This document shows, in pieces, positions 9,538-17,422 of a stretch of 64,000 nucleotides of DNA. The position numbers and the translations under genes are program-made. Source of the stretch: Kordia sp. (GTDB lineage: Bacteria; Bacteroidota; Bacteroidia; Flavobacteriales; Flavobacteriaceae); contig NZ_JAKVBC010000003.1 of NCBI RefSeq assembly GCF_022447245.1, forward strand, positions 1-64,000. Direction: 5' to 3'. The first letter of the stretch is position 1; every line of letters begins with the position of its first letter. Below the pieces are notes generated by a model that ran no database searches, was not told where the DNA came from, and saw only the letters and a list, made by a program, of their open reading frames with translations.

Positions 9538-9804
9538 CTAGCCAGATATTTTTTTCCATTTTGCATCAGCGCGACTGATTAATGGTTTTTCTTCTGTGAT
9601 TCGGTAACGGTACACATTTGTATCATTTTCAATATCCCAAAAACTCACTTTTGTTACTTTTTCCATAAGCTTAAAAATCAAATCATCGGAACTTTCATAT
9701 GCTATATCCAATCCGTTGTCTGTGTTCTTTCGGACTTCACCATTAGATTCTGTAAGGATTTTAATTCTTTCTATATTTTTATAATAAAATACCATCATAG
9801 GCAT
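9538..9804 (-). CDS. Small hypothetical protein
   Basis: An 88-residue open frame with a plausible composition (ESSDDLIFKLMEKVTKVSFWDIEN, and a C-terminal ISRADAKWKKISG). I do not recognise a family and see no signal peptide or membrane helix. It may begin at Met3 or Met4 instead. It sits in the accessory stretch between the cyclase and the XRE locus. Codon use is similar to the neighbours, so it is more likely real than random. Confidence 0.45.
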   Translation of the reverse strand: MPMMVFYYKNIERIKILTESNGEVRKNTDNGLDIAYESSDDLIFKLMEKVTKVSFWDIENDTNVYRYRITEEKPLISRADAKWKKISG

Positions 9805-9908
9805 GGAAATTCATTTAGCGAGAAGAACAAAGTTTCGCAATTAAAAGATACTTGCCTTGCTTTGAGTGAAATTGCTAAATCAAATGGAATAAATACCAAG
9901 GTAGCATT

Positions 9909-10124
9909 TTAAAAAAAGATAAAATCTAAGTATTCATAATCAACATGTAAAGCTTCCTCAAAATCCAATTCTCTATCAAATTTTAAAGAGTTACAACTAA
10001 AACGAAAAGCAAAAGAATCAATTTGTTTCTGCTCAAATTTCTTATTAATTGCTATGCCTGTAAATATAAATCCCAATTTCTATCTATTATCTTTAAACTT
10101 ATGATAATCTATTCTAAAAATCAA
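9909..10124 (-). pseudogene. Remnant or small gene with an in-frame amber codon
   Basis: After the XRE gene stop, a protein-like frame runs for about 70 codons on the minus strand, interrupted once by TAG at 10080-10082. The part before reads IFRIDYHKFKDNR. The part after starts KLGFIFTGIAINKKFEQ and ends in an acidic LDFEEALHVDYEYLDFIFF before TAA. The continuous, non-repetitive composition on both sides argues for one coding sequence broken by a nonsense change. No ATG is available; TTG at 10122-10124 is the only nearby start. I do not recognise the family. Confidence 0.35.
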
Positions 10125-10128
10125 AACG

Positions 10129-10329
10129 TTAATCGGTATCATCTAAAAAAAAGAATTCATTTATGGGTTTTTGAAAAAGCTCGCTGAGTTTTAACGACAA
10201 TAACGTAGAAGGCACATAATGTCCTTTTTCAATTGAATTGATTGTTTGCCTTGAAACACCAATTTTCTTAGCTAAATCGTCCTGTGTAAGATCTAAAATA
10301 GCACGTTCTATCTTAATACGATTCTTCAT
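10129..10329 (-). CDS. XRE-family helix-turn-helix regulator
   Basis: A 66-residue Cro/CI-type DNA-binding protein, essentially a single HTH_3 domain: LTQDDLAKKIGVSRQTINSIEKGHYVPS spans the helix-turn-helix, followed by LSLKLSELFQKPINEFFF. This short form is typical of regulators encoded next to a small membrane protein. Its ATG overlaps the stop codon of the upstream membrane gene by one base (TAATG), so translation is probably coupled. A direct repeat at 10732-10761 upstream of the pair is a possible operator. Confidence 0.9.
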   Translation of the reverse strand: MKNRIKIERAILDLTQDDLAKKIGVSRQTINSIEKGHYVPSTLLSLKLSELFQKPINEFFFLDDTD

Positions 10330-10667
10330 TATTGTTTTCTTTTTAACATGTGAAAGAGTACAATATACATAAACAGCATAAACAAAAGAATTTGAAAATC
10401 GCCAAAATCTTCTAATATGTATTGGTCTTTATTTGTGAGTATGTTTGCGATGTAATTTATTAAAGGTTGTATCAATGTATAAATTACACCTACAACAAAC
10501 GCCATTGTGAATGCTTTTGTTCTTATACTCTGAATCATTTTATTCTCCACCTTTTCTCTAGATAAAGCAATGATTAACAATGTGATCAGTAAACCACGTT
10601 TTGGAATGTATTTTACAGTGTCTGAAGCTTCTATATCAAATATTTTTATAGAAATAATGGATACCAA
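10329..10667 (-). CDS. Small membrane protein paired with the XRE regulator
   Basis: A 112-residue protein with about three hydrophobic segments (near 28-36, 54-76 and 93-107) and an internal SREKVENKMIQSIRTKAF stretch. From memory, that stretch recurs in the small membrane proteins encoded beside short XRE regulators in Bacteroidota. The first ~25 residues look atypical for that group, so the true N-terminus may have been altered by decay or rearrangement. It overlaps the regulator gene by one base. Its function is unknown; regulation or sensing together with the XRE protein is inference. Confidence 0.6.
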   Translation of the reverse strand: MVSIISIKIFDIEASDTVKYIPKRGLLITLLIIALSREKVENKMIQSIRTKAFTMAFVVGVIYTLIQPLINYIANILTNKDQYILEDFGDFQILLFMLFMYIVLFHMLKRKQ

Positions 10668-10731
10668 TTAAGCCAGATACATTTCGTTAAAAAAATCAAA
10701 AAATCACCTGTGCTTTACAAAATGTAAGGTG

Positions 10732-10761
10732 TATTTGTCATTATATCAAAAATATTTGTCA
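10732..10761. promoter_or_regulatory. Direct repeat, candidate operator of the XRE regulator
   Basis: TATTTGTCA occurs at 10732-10740 and again at 10753-10761. The period is 21 bases, two helical turns. It lies between the minus-strand XRE/membrane operon and the small plus-strand gene at 10781, where a shared operator would be expected. No binding data exist; the role is inferred from position and spacing. Confidence 0.35.
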
Positions 10762-10780
10762 ATCAATAAAAAAATATATC

Positions 10781-10930
10781 ATGGCGCAAGAAACATTTTG
10801 CGAAGCTAAAAATCGCAGACTAGAAAAGTTAGGTGAAATTTCATTACCAAATGCATTCAAAAAAACAGGAATAATTTTATTTGTACTACTATTGGTTCTT
10901 AGGTTCACTTATACACTGAGACTTGCTTAG
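10781..10930 (+). CDS. Short membrane protein, probably truncated
   Basis: ATG to TAG gives 49 residues: a charged N-terminal part (FCEAKNRRLEKLGEISLPNAFKKTG) and one hydrophobic helix (IILFVLLLVL). From memory, Bacteroidota loci with an XRE regulator and a small membrane protein often contain a longer protein that begins in this way (EAK..RL..LGEIS.P..FK). Here it ends soon after the first helix, so I read it as a decayed or truncated member of the same locus. It is divergent from its presumed partners. Confidence 0.45.
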   Translation: MAQETFCEAKNRRLEKLGEISLPNAFKKTGIILFVLLLVLRFTYTLRLA

Positions 10931-10947
10931 ACTTTTTTTAGCTATTT

Positions 10948-11430
10948 TTATAAACTTGCTACATCCAATTTGTATTTAGGTTGATTATTCTCATATGCGA
11001 AGAGCTTGGAGTAATCCATAATGTTAGCAATGTCTTCTAACTTGCATAAGTAGGCAATAACAGCAGTAAGTCCATTGAAGAGTATTTCCTTATCTCTAGG
11101 ATTGTCTGGTTTTTTTCTGGAGTGATGAATAGGAAGTTCGTAACCACAAGCTTCTAGAAAAACGGCTTCTATTTTTAGGATTTCCTGTGGTGTATATCCG
11201 CCAAATTTACGCCCAAAGCTTTGGTGTACTTTTCCAACATAATTGAGTCGCATAGATCCATGATCGTCTGAAAGGTGTTTCCAGTTATCATTATTATCCA
11301 AAATATTACCGACAGCACATTGCTTACAACATTCAGGATTGATCATGTTATTATGAAATGCTTCGTACAGTTTTCGTATTGCGTCTTCGAATCGTTTTGA
11401 AAGTATCATATCACCAATTTTTCTGTTCAC
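10948..11430 (-). CDS. Conserved Bacteroidota protein of unknown function with a CCxxC motif
   Basis: A soluble protein of 160 residues, or about 153 if it starts at the internal Met8 (MILSKRFEDA). The conserved-looking core is NPECCKQCAVGNI (a CCxxC cluster that could bind a metal), then WKHLSDDHGSMRLNYVGKVHQSFGRKFGGYTPQEIL. From memory, such proteins are often labelled as a subunit of Na+-translocating NADH-quinone reductase in databases. I see no flavin, Fe-S or membrane features that would support that label, so I give no function. Confidence 0.75.
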   Translation of the reverse strand: MNRKIGDMILSKRFEDAIRKLYEAFHNNMINPECCKQCAVGNILDNNDNWKHLSDDHGSMRLNYVGKVHQSFGRKFGGYTPQEILKIEAVFLEACGYELPIHHSRKKPDNPRDKEILFNGLTAVIAYLCKLEDIANIMDYSKLFAYENNQPKYKLDVASL

Positions 11431-11518
11431 AAAAGATACAAAAAAGCCAGAAAATAATCTATTAAGAAATATGCAGGAAGTTGTAAATTGGAATTTATCT
11501 AAATAGATGTTGCAAAAA

Positions 11519-12238
11519 CTACTCTTCTTTTACAATAATCATAGTTGCTTTGACACCAGTAGTTAAGTTCCACTCATTTGCAGAAATAAGTTGTCCTTTG
11601 TCATCGTATACTCTGAATTCAGCAGTATTTGGTCCGGATGAACCTTGATTTAAGGCTTGAAAATCTATTTTATTAAAGCCTCTTTTTAGTGTGATGTCTA
11701 ATTTTTTATAGGCAGCTTCTAAGCGGATATTTTCAACAACAACAACATCATTTACATACACGCGTACTCTGTCTCCATCAACAAATTCGTGATCTCTACA
11801 CACGATTTCAACAAACTTTCCATTGCTTTTAAAATCACCTAAGTACTGTTCTACTTTGTATTCTGGACGAATTTCTTTGTCCTTGTTGTTTAATTTACGT
11901 TCAAACTCCTTGTTGCGCGTTACGTATTGTTCTTTTCCAATAAAGTCAATTTCTTTTTCTTCTTTGAGAGAAGCTCTTTTAGATTTAGGCAATTGAATTA
12001 AACTAGAACGCTTGTTAACCAATAGACTCGGTACTTTAAACTCCATAAACGTTGGACCATCTTGTGGTTTTAAAGGTTCTTTGGGCTTAGGAAACGATAG
12101 TTTTATTCTACCTTTTGTAATATCAGCATCGGTAGTTTTTGTTTTTGTACTATCTTTTTGCGCATGCAAAGTCATCATCCCGCAGAGGAGACAAAAGAAG
12201 AGAACTCTAAGTTTAAATTTTAAATGATTCACGGGCAA
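11519..12238 (-). CDS. Exported protein of unknown function
   Basis: 239 residues with an N-terminal signal peptide (hydrophobic LRVLFFCLLCGMMTLHAQ, predicted cleavage after HA). The mature part is rich in Lys and Glu up to about 120. It then looks like a beta-sandwich (KFVEIVCRDHEFVDGDRVRVYVNDVVVVEN, then LDITLKRGFNKIDFQALNQG), reminiscent of a carbohydrate-binding or adhesion fold. It has no lipobox and no T9SS C-terminal domain. Periplasmic or surface location is likely. Single gene; family not recognised. Confidence 0.7.
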   Translation of the reverse strand: MPVNHLKFKLRVLFFCLLCGMMTLHAQKDSTKTKTTDADITKGRIKLSFPKPKEPLKPQDGPTFMEFKVPSLLVNKRSSLIQLPKSKRASLKEEKEIDFIGKEQYVTRNKEFERKLNNKDKEIRPEYKVEQYLGDFKSNGKFVEIVCRDHEFVDGDRVRVYVNDVVVVENIRLEAAYKKLDITLKRGFNKIDFQALNQGSSGPNTAEFRVYDDKGQLISANEWNLTTGVKATMIIVKEE

Positions 12239-12345
12239 AATAGCTGATTTTTTTGATCAATTGTAATGATACAACACAATATTACGCATTTTTTCAATTA
12301 CTCATTCAGATATTAACACACAATTATCATTCCAATTTACAATTG

Positions 12346-13080
12346 TCAGATCCATTGAATTTCAGCAAGTTCTAAATGCACGATCTTTTTGATTCCTAAA
12401 TTGATATTTTTTCGCTTCCAAAATCCACTATTTGGATGGTGCACTTGATATTCTACATCAATTACACGTGATAGTTCTTGTGAAATAATTCCTTTAAAAG
12501 CACTTGTACTTCCATTGATGTAGTAATCAAATTCATACTGCTTTAAAAAGTTCATAAAATCATTTCTATATTTTAGATTGATCCAGCCATAAAACCAAAA
12601 GTTTAAACGTGTTTGACTGCTTCCTGTTTTTCCTAATAAATAATGTAATGAGGTTTGATATGGGACTAATGTATAAAATGTGACTTGAAAATTTGTCAAT
12701 TCTTCCTCTGAAATTCGGTTCATCAATTCTAAAAAACCTGTCTTAAAGCTCTGAAAGTATCCTGCAAGTGGATTCATAGCTCTGAAATCATTTTTGTAAT
12801 CAAACTCATTCTTATCAGGTGCTTCTACTGTAAAAAGAACTTTTGTATAGTGTGTATTTTCTGTTGGTTCGGCTTGTGGTTTGCCATTTTCAATCCAAAA
12901 AGTCCAAGGTTTCACCAAATGAGGTACTCTAAAAAAGCGGTCTTTGATAATAACAAAATCACTTTGCACATCAAAAAACTCTTCATTTTCATTCTTAATC
13001 AGCTTAAAATCATCAATTTTAAGACTTGTAACACGTTTGCTTTTTCTGTTGTATACAGGAATTGTTTGAACAATTTTCAT
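12346..13080 (-). CDS. Hypothetical protein
   Basis: A 244-residue soluble protein without signal peptide or membrane helix. It is rich in aromatic residues (WTFWIENGKPQAE, LNFWFYGWINLKYRNDF), and nothing in it matches a family I know. It is probably cytoplasmic. The ATG start is the first in the frame and is preceded by AT-rich sequence. It stands alone between two gene-poor spacers. Confidence 0.65.
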   Translation of the reverse strand: MKIVQTIPVYNRKSKRVTSLKIDDFKLIKNENEEFFDVQSDFVIIKDRFFRVPHLVKPWTFWIENGKPQAEPTENTHYTKVLFTVEAPDKNEFDYKNDFRAMNPLAGYFQSFKTGFLELMNRISEEELTNFQVTFYTLVPYQTSLHYLLGKTGSSQTRLNFWFYGWINLKYRNDFMNFLKQYEFDYYINGSTSAFKGIISQELSRVIDVEYQVHHPNSGFWKRKNINLGIKKIVHLELAEIQWI

Positions 13081-13602
13081 ATCGGGGAATACTTTTGCAG
13101 TGCATATTTAAGTAATCTTCTTTAGATTGAAAACTATTTTTTTTAACAACCAATTTGTTAATTTCTTTTTTGAGGTTTCTAATGAAGAAATATATGAGTG
13201 TATTTTAGGCTAAAAATACCCCATAAAAAACGTCCCTAATATTGCAAATCAAGGACGTTACCTGGTCAAAATATTTAAGCCGAATTGACCAGTATGCGAA
13301 AATTATTAACTAAACAGCAAATTAATGTTAATTCTTCTCCTACTAAAGATACAAAAAAAAAGAGCCCAATTAAGGATTGGGCTCATAAAAACTTGTTAAA
13401 GTTTTTTTATAGTATTGCTGAATTACAAACCTACTACTTTTTATTTTTTGTAGGAAATTATTTTTTAAATAAATATACTTTTCTTAAACCTTTAACGATT
13501 TTATTAAAAAAAATGCAACGTGTTAAGAGCTCAAATTTCGAAAAATTTAAACGAAAAAAGAGGAAATCATAGCAGTTGATAGCAGTTTTAAGAATAGAGT
13601 GA
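13081..13602. other. Spacer with three inverted repeats and a doubtful small frame
   Basis: Three inverted repeats lie here: AACGTCC (13229-13235) with GGACGTT (13253-13259), CTGGTCAA (13262-13269) with TTGACCAG (13285-13292), and a terminator at 13353-13384. A plus-strand frame from ATG 13294 to 13572 would encode about 92 Lys-rich residues with one aromatic-hydrophobic helix (YYFLFFVGNYFL). Because a strong terminator lies inside that frame, I do not call it a gene. Confidence 0.4.
13353..13384 (-). terminator. Rho-independent terminator, minus strand
   Basis: GAGCCCAAT (13362-13370) and ATTGGGCTC (13376-13384) form a 9-bp stem around TAAGG. On the minus strand the stem is followed by a run of T (A-run at 13353-13361 on the plus strand). 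It would end transcripts of the acyl-CoA thioesterase gene, whose stop codon is about 220 bases away, or of a small RNA in between. Confidence 0.75.
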
Positions 13603-14001
13603 TTATTTTTCTTTTGAACTCAAACGATCACTGACAAATTCTACTTTGTTTTTACCGTGTGGTAGTGGATTCCCATCTATATCTAGGTTTACCATTACAA
13701 TATTATCGATTGTTAAAATGGTTTCATGTGTCATTTTATTACGCACTTCGCATTTAAGTCTGATCGATGATTTGCCAAATTTTACGACTTCTATTCCTAT
13801 TTCAATGATATCTCCTTTTTTTGCAGAACTTCGGAAGTCTATTTCTGACATATATTTGGTTACTACTTTCGGATTTTCGAGTTGTATAATGGCGTATAAA
13901 GCAGCTTCTTCATCAATCCATTCTAATAATCTTCCTCCAAATAAAGTTCCGTTAGGATTCAAATCTTCGGGTTTTACCCATTTTCGTGTATGAAATCTCA
14001 T
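13603..14001 (-). CDS. Acyl-CoA thioesterase (hotdog fold, YciA/BFIT group)
   Basis: A single hotdog-domain thioesterase of 132 residues that hydrolyses acyl-CoA to free acid and CoA in the cytoplasm. The typical opening NPNGTLFGGRLLEWIDEEAA carries the catalytic acidic residues on the hotdog helix. MSEIDFRSSAKKGDIIEIG and IDNIVMVNLDIDGNPLPHGK also match the family. A CCAAAA-type repeat tract lies just upstream of the ATG (14002-14040), as in hisA and hisC. The acyl chain preference is unknown. Confidence 0.9.
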   Translation of the reverse strand: MRFHTRKWVKPEDLNPNGTLFGGRLLEWIDEEAALYAIIQLENPKVVTKYMSEIDFRSSAKKGDIIEIGIEVVKFGKSSIRLKCEVRNKMTHETILTIDNIVMVNLDIDGNPLPHGKNKVEFVSDRLSSKEK

Positions 14002-14171
14002 GTTTTTTGGGGTTTTAGCTTTTGGCTTTTGGCCAAGTTGTTACTATACTTTTTAAATCAAAATATAAACTATTTAACTTCTGATATCACAAAAATACAA
14101 GCTCCTTTCCTCCTATTCTACCGTTTTAGATAGAGTTTAACAATACAGAATTCAATTCTTTTTATACTTAT

Positions 14172-15071
14172 TTAAAATAGTGTTTGCGGTTTTATAGGTG
14201 TTGTAATTGTTTTAGGAATTATTAGTTTTGTTCCTAATCTTTCGTTGAGTTTTCGAGTAAAATAAGCAGATAACAAAGGTGATTCTTCTTCTAAGTTTTG
14301 ATGAATAAAGAAATGAATGTTTCGCAGACCTTTAGCTATCCAATTTTCTAAACGATTTACCCAATCATCTAATCGTGTATAATCGCTTTCATGATTGGCA
14401 CCTACATATCGTATGAATGCTTCGTTGTTGGTCATTCGCATGTGCATGATATCACGTCTTCCTGCAGTATCAACCAAAGTATTTGCAATGTTGTTTTCTT
14501 GTAATAGTTGGTATAATTCGTTCGCTACTTTTTCATCATTGAACCAATCTGTATGGCGAAATTCAACTGTAAGCGGGACATCTTTTGGCCAGAATTCTAC
14601 AAAATTGACTACTCTGTCAAAATCTTTTGGAGAAAAATTAGAATGCATTTGCAAAAAGATAGTTCCCAATTTATCTTTAAGATGCGAAGCGTTATACAAA
14701 TACAAGTCTACCAATGCTTCAGTGGCTTGCAAGCGCTTCCAATGACTTATTTCTTGTGTGATTTTTGGAAAAAATTTAAAACCTTCGGGAGTTTTGTCTC
14801 GCCATTTTTCAAACTGTTCCGCTGGAAACATTCTGTAAAAGGTTGCATTGAGTTCTATGGCGTTAAACTGTGTGGAATAATATGCTAACTCGTCTTTTGT
14901 GCCTCTTGGATAGAATCCTTTTAAATCTTGACGATTCCATTTGGCACAACCAATATAAATTGAAGGTGTTTCTTGGTTTTTATACTGTTGGAATACAACT
15001 TCTGTTTCAGGATGATCTTGTGGTAAGGTAAAATCTATCAGTTCTGGATTGGTAACTTTTCCAAATTTCAT
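14172..15071 (-). CDS. DUF72 (YecE-like) TIM-barrel protein
   Basis: A 299-residue protein of the DUF72 family. Typical motifs are IYIGCAKWNRQDLKGFYP near the N-terminus, YYSTQFNAIELNATFYR, GFKFFPKITQEISHW, LTVEFRHTDWF and the late MRMTNNEAFIRYVG. The family folds as a TIM barrel; its biochemical role is not established. It is soluble and cytoplasmic. The gene is monocistronic, divergent from the gene at 15228. Confidence 0.88.
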   Translation of the reverse strand: MKFGKVTNPELIDFTLPQDHPETEVVFQQYKNQETPSIYIGCAKWNRQDLKGFYPRGTKDELAYYSTQFNAIELNATFYRMFPAEQFEKWRDKTPEGFKFFPKITQEISHWKRLQATEALVDLYLYNASHLKDKLGTIFLQMHSNFSPKDFDRVVNFVEFWPKDVPLTVEFRHTDWFNDEKVANELYQLLQENNIANTLVDTAGRRDIMHMRMTNNEAFIRYVGANHESDYTRLDDWVNRLENWIAKGLRNIHFFIHQNLEEESPLLSAYFTRKLNERLGTKLIIPKTITTPIKPQTLF

Positions 15072-15143
15072 TAGTGTTGGATTTTGTAAAGGATAAAAAT
15101 ACGGAATTCTGACAGGATTTTTTAGGCGATTGATTTTTTATAT

Positions 15144-15192
15144 TGTTAATAAGATAGTTAACAAGTTGTTTATAACCTGTTGAGAATTAACA
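15144..15192. promoter_or_regulatory. AT-rich spacer with DnaA-box-like repeats (weak)
   Basis: TGTTAATAA (15144-15152), then AGTTAACAAGTTGTTTATAAC and CTGTTGAGAATTAACA, form a cluster of TTAACA-type repeats in both orientations. They resemble the TTATTAACA-like DnaA boxes of Bacteroidota origins. There is no dnaA gene here. It may equally be the promoter region of the two divergent genes. Low confidence. Confidence 0.2.
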
Positions 15193-15227
15193 TCTATTAT
15201 CTCTATTTTTAAATAAAATTTAGTGTT

Positions 15228-15647
15228 ATGAACGATCGAGAAAATGATTTAGTCAAAGCGCGCCCGCAAATTTCTCCGAAATCTATTTCTGAAAATATGT
15301 CAAATGACGAGCGCTTTCAAAATTCCACACTTCGGCCAGTTATCAAACTTCAAAGTCCTTTACTTATTGCTGCTTTTCGAAACTATATTGCTAAACGAAA
15401 GAATGTTTTTTACGATTTATCTACAGAGAAACGTTTGCTGTATATCGAAAATGCCATTCAGAAAGATATGAAGTTTCGCAATTCGTTGAAAGGTATGATT
15501 ATTGGGCAGTTTACACTTGTAGAATACCAAACATATATCCAAAATTCGTCACCTTTGAATAAGCGAATGATGAATATTGTTATTGAACGTTTGAAAGATA
15601 ATATTCTACTTTTTGAAAAAGATATTGCTTTCACTGCCGTTATCTAA
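15228..15647 (+). CDS. Conserved Flavobacteriaceae protein of unknown function
   Basis: A 139-residue, mainly helical, soluble protein: an N-terminal ISENMSNDERFQNSTLRPVIKLQ region, then FRNYIAKRKNVFYDLSTEKRLLYIENAIQKD and GQFTLVEYQTYIQNSSPLNKRMM. From memory, close homologues are common in Flavobacteriaceae and sometimes carry the label glyoxalase. I see no metal ligands or beta-alpha-beta repeats of that fold, so I do not support the label. Function unknown. Confidence 0.75.
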   Translation: MNDRENDLVKARPQISPKSISENMSNDERFQNSTLRPVIKLQSPLLIAAFRNYIAKRKNVFYDLSTEKRLLYIENAIQKDMKFRNSLKGMIIGQFTLVEYQTYIQNSSPLNKRMMNIVIERLKDNILLFEKDIAFTAVI

Positions 15648-15731
15648 ATATTGCGAGGTAATTTTTTGAATTGCTCCTAAATTATAGCACATTTTCAATA
15701 TCTTTGAAACTTATTTATTAGAAGAAAAGAT

Positions 15732-16259
15732 ATGAAGCGTTTCACTATTGCATTTGTGGTCATTGTAAGTACATTTTTTGTTTCCTGTAATTTTTTTGGA
15801 CGAAAACAAGTTCAGGCTGATGGTTATCGAAATATTTCTTTAAACAATAACAAATTTGCTTTTGAATATTGGTTAGGTTCTCATCCTGAAGCTAATGACA
15901 AAGATTCATATCATTTATATATTAAAAACGATTCTGCTCAATTTTTTAAAAATACTTTAAAAGGTTTCTTTACAGATTCTTATGATCCAAAAGTGGTTCA
16001 GGCAATAACGGTTTATACCGATACCATTTTTGATAAAATTGATGTTGCGTTAAATTCAAATAGCATTTCAGGTGTACAAGTACATTATATTGAAGATTCA
16101 CATTTAAAAACAAAGGTGTACAATCACAATAACGATCAGCTGCAACAGATTGATGATTTATATTCTTTTGTAGATTATTTTTCACCGAAAGATGTTCATG
16201 ATACTTCCAAAATATTCAAGCATGCTAAGAACAGTATTTTTATTCTTGTAAATCCTTAA
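15732..16259 (+). CDS. Small lipoprotein of unknown function
   Basis: 175 residues starting with a lipoprotein signal peptide (hydrophobic FTIAFVVIVSTFFVSC, acylated Cys about 19). The mature part is Asp/Ser/Lys-rich with alternating hydrophobic strands (ISGVQVHYIEDSHLKTKVY). No family recognised. Located in the periplasm or outer membrane by inference from the lipobox. Immediately downstream lies a 24-codon frame that I do not call. Confidence 0.65.
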   Translation: MKRFTIAFVVIVSTFFVSCNFFGRKQVQADGYRNISLNNNKFAFEYWLGSHPEANDKDSYHLYIKNDSAQFFKNTLKGFFTDSYDPKVVQAITVYTDTIFDKIDVALNSNSISGVQVHYIEDSHLKTKVYNHNNDQLQQIDDLYSFVDYFSPKDVHDTSKIFKHAKNSIFILVNP

Positions 16260-16462
16260 ATGACTGCAAAATACGAAACTGGAAAATCGAACTACGATAA
16301 GAATTTAGCAGATTACAAGCTAAAGAATAAGTAAAAACACAAAGCTTATTTATTTGAAAAAATGTGTTTTAGCTAATTTTTACAAACATTTAACTACTTT
16401 TTTAGCTGTTTAGTTTTACATGATTTATTTTTCATTACTTATATAACCTAAATTTTTAAATT

Positions 16463-16689
16463 ATGAAAAAAGATCTTTATCCAGTTTAAAATTAAAAAAA
16501 CAGACTATTTCAAATCTTGACAATCAAATTAAAGGAGGAATCACGATTATTCCTATTACCTATTCTATTTTCTTTGATTGTACAGATGTAGTGCATACAT
16601 CGGAAGATTATGATGGAAAAAAATGTGATATTGTCACTGTAAGAGATAGTTGTTTCTCTGCTTGTGATGATATTTGCAACGATTTTTAG
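16463..16689 (+). pseudogene. RiPP-type (class I lanthipeptide-like) precursor peptide with a one-base frameshift
   Basis: Restoring one A in the A-run after the ATG (16466-16471, six A where seven are needed) gives a 74-residue peptide. Its leader is typical of Bacteroidota natural-product precursors (KKRSLSSLKLKKQTISNL, then NQIKGG). A core of about 49 residues follows the GG, with five cysteines and many Ser/Thr and ending in SACDDICNDF. As written, the ATG frame stops after eight codons. The lesion may be a sequencing error, a real mutation or a slippage site. No lanthionine synthetase, radical SAM enzyme or peptidase-transporter lies in the window, so the precursor is an orphan. Its 3' end overlaps the convergent DUF2461 gene by four bases. 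Confidence 0.6.
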
Positions 16690-17368
16690 TCTTCTATTAA
16701 AGAAACACCGTTTAAATCGGTAGTTAGCACTTCGCTCATATAATTAAAAAATGGGCGAATTGCTTTAAAACAACCATCTATTTGCGTCATAAAGTCAGTT
16801 GAAGTCACTTCTTTATCTGTAAGTTTCTTGGTAAAGATAAACTGCTTTTTCTTTATTAAATCAATAGCAGCATGTTCTTTACTGAATCCTTTAGGAGCTG
16901 TTTTTACTTCATCACCTACAAATTCTCCCCAAATATCTTTAAAGGCTTTTTTATTGATAATTTTTCGAATTTCAACATCATCCATTTCAAATTCTTTACG
17001 AATTCTAAGTAGATCATCTTTCTTTGGTTCCCAAAAACCTGTCGCGATAAACGATTGATTGTTCGGTGCAATATGCAAATAGTAACCACCACGTAATCTT
17101 GGCTTTATACGGTGAAAACTTCCACCAAAGTGAGTTTTATAAGGTGTTTTATCTTTTGAAAAACGAACATCACGATAAATACGAAATACTTTTACTTTGT
17201 CAATCTGATCATGCTTGTTTAAATGCTCTCCTAATTGATTGTAAAATTGCTTTACTTCTCGTTCAATCTCCTTAAATTCTTTTTTGTTTTCCGTAAACCA
17301 TTCCCGGTTATTGTTTTCTTGACGGCTGTTTAAAAGTCAAAGGTTTCTCTAGGAATAGTTTCGTTCAT
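16686..17368 (-). pseudogene. DUF2461 family protein, frameshifted near its N-terminus
   Basis: The C-terminal 130 residues are open (HIAPNNQSFIATGFWEPKKDD, then KTAPKGFSKEHAAIDLIKKKQF), typical of DUF2461 (TIGR02453). The upstream half is in another frame: it starts at ATG 17366-17368 (MNETIPRETFDF), then needs one extra T at 17332-17335 to continue as NNNREWFTENKKEF and RIYRDVRFSKDKTPYKTHFGG. With one base added, the gene is about 227 residues and complete. So it is either a single recent frameshift or a sequencing error. The family function is unknown. Confidence 0.75.
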
Positions 17369-17422
17369 CGTCGATTATTTTTTACTAAAATACAAAATAT
17401 TCAATGGTGTGAAAAATTGTTT

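Noticed and set aside
10948-11430. Na+-translocating NADH-quinone reductase subunit label
   Set aside because: No flavin, Fe-S or membrane motif is present; the database name for homologues appears to be a misannotation.
13294-13572. Plus-strand frame of about 92 Lys-rich residues with one aromatic helix
   Set aside because: A strong minus-strand terminator lies inside it, and the sequence ends in a long basic low-complexity tail; no recognisable family.
16260-16334. 24-codon frame MTAKYETGKSNYDKN... directly after the lipoprotein gene
   Set aside because: Too short and without family support; it may be a leftover tail of another gene.
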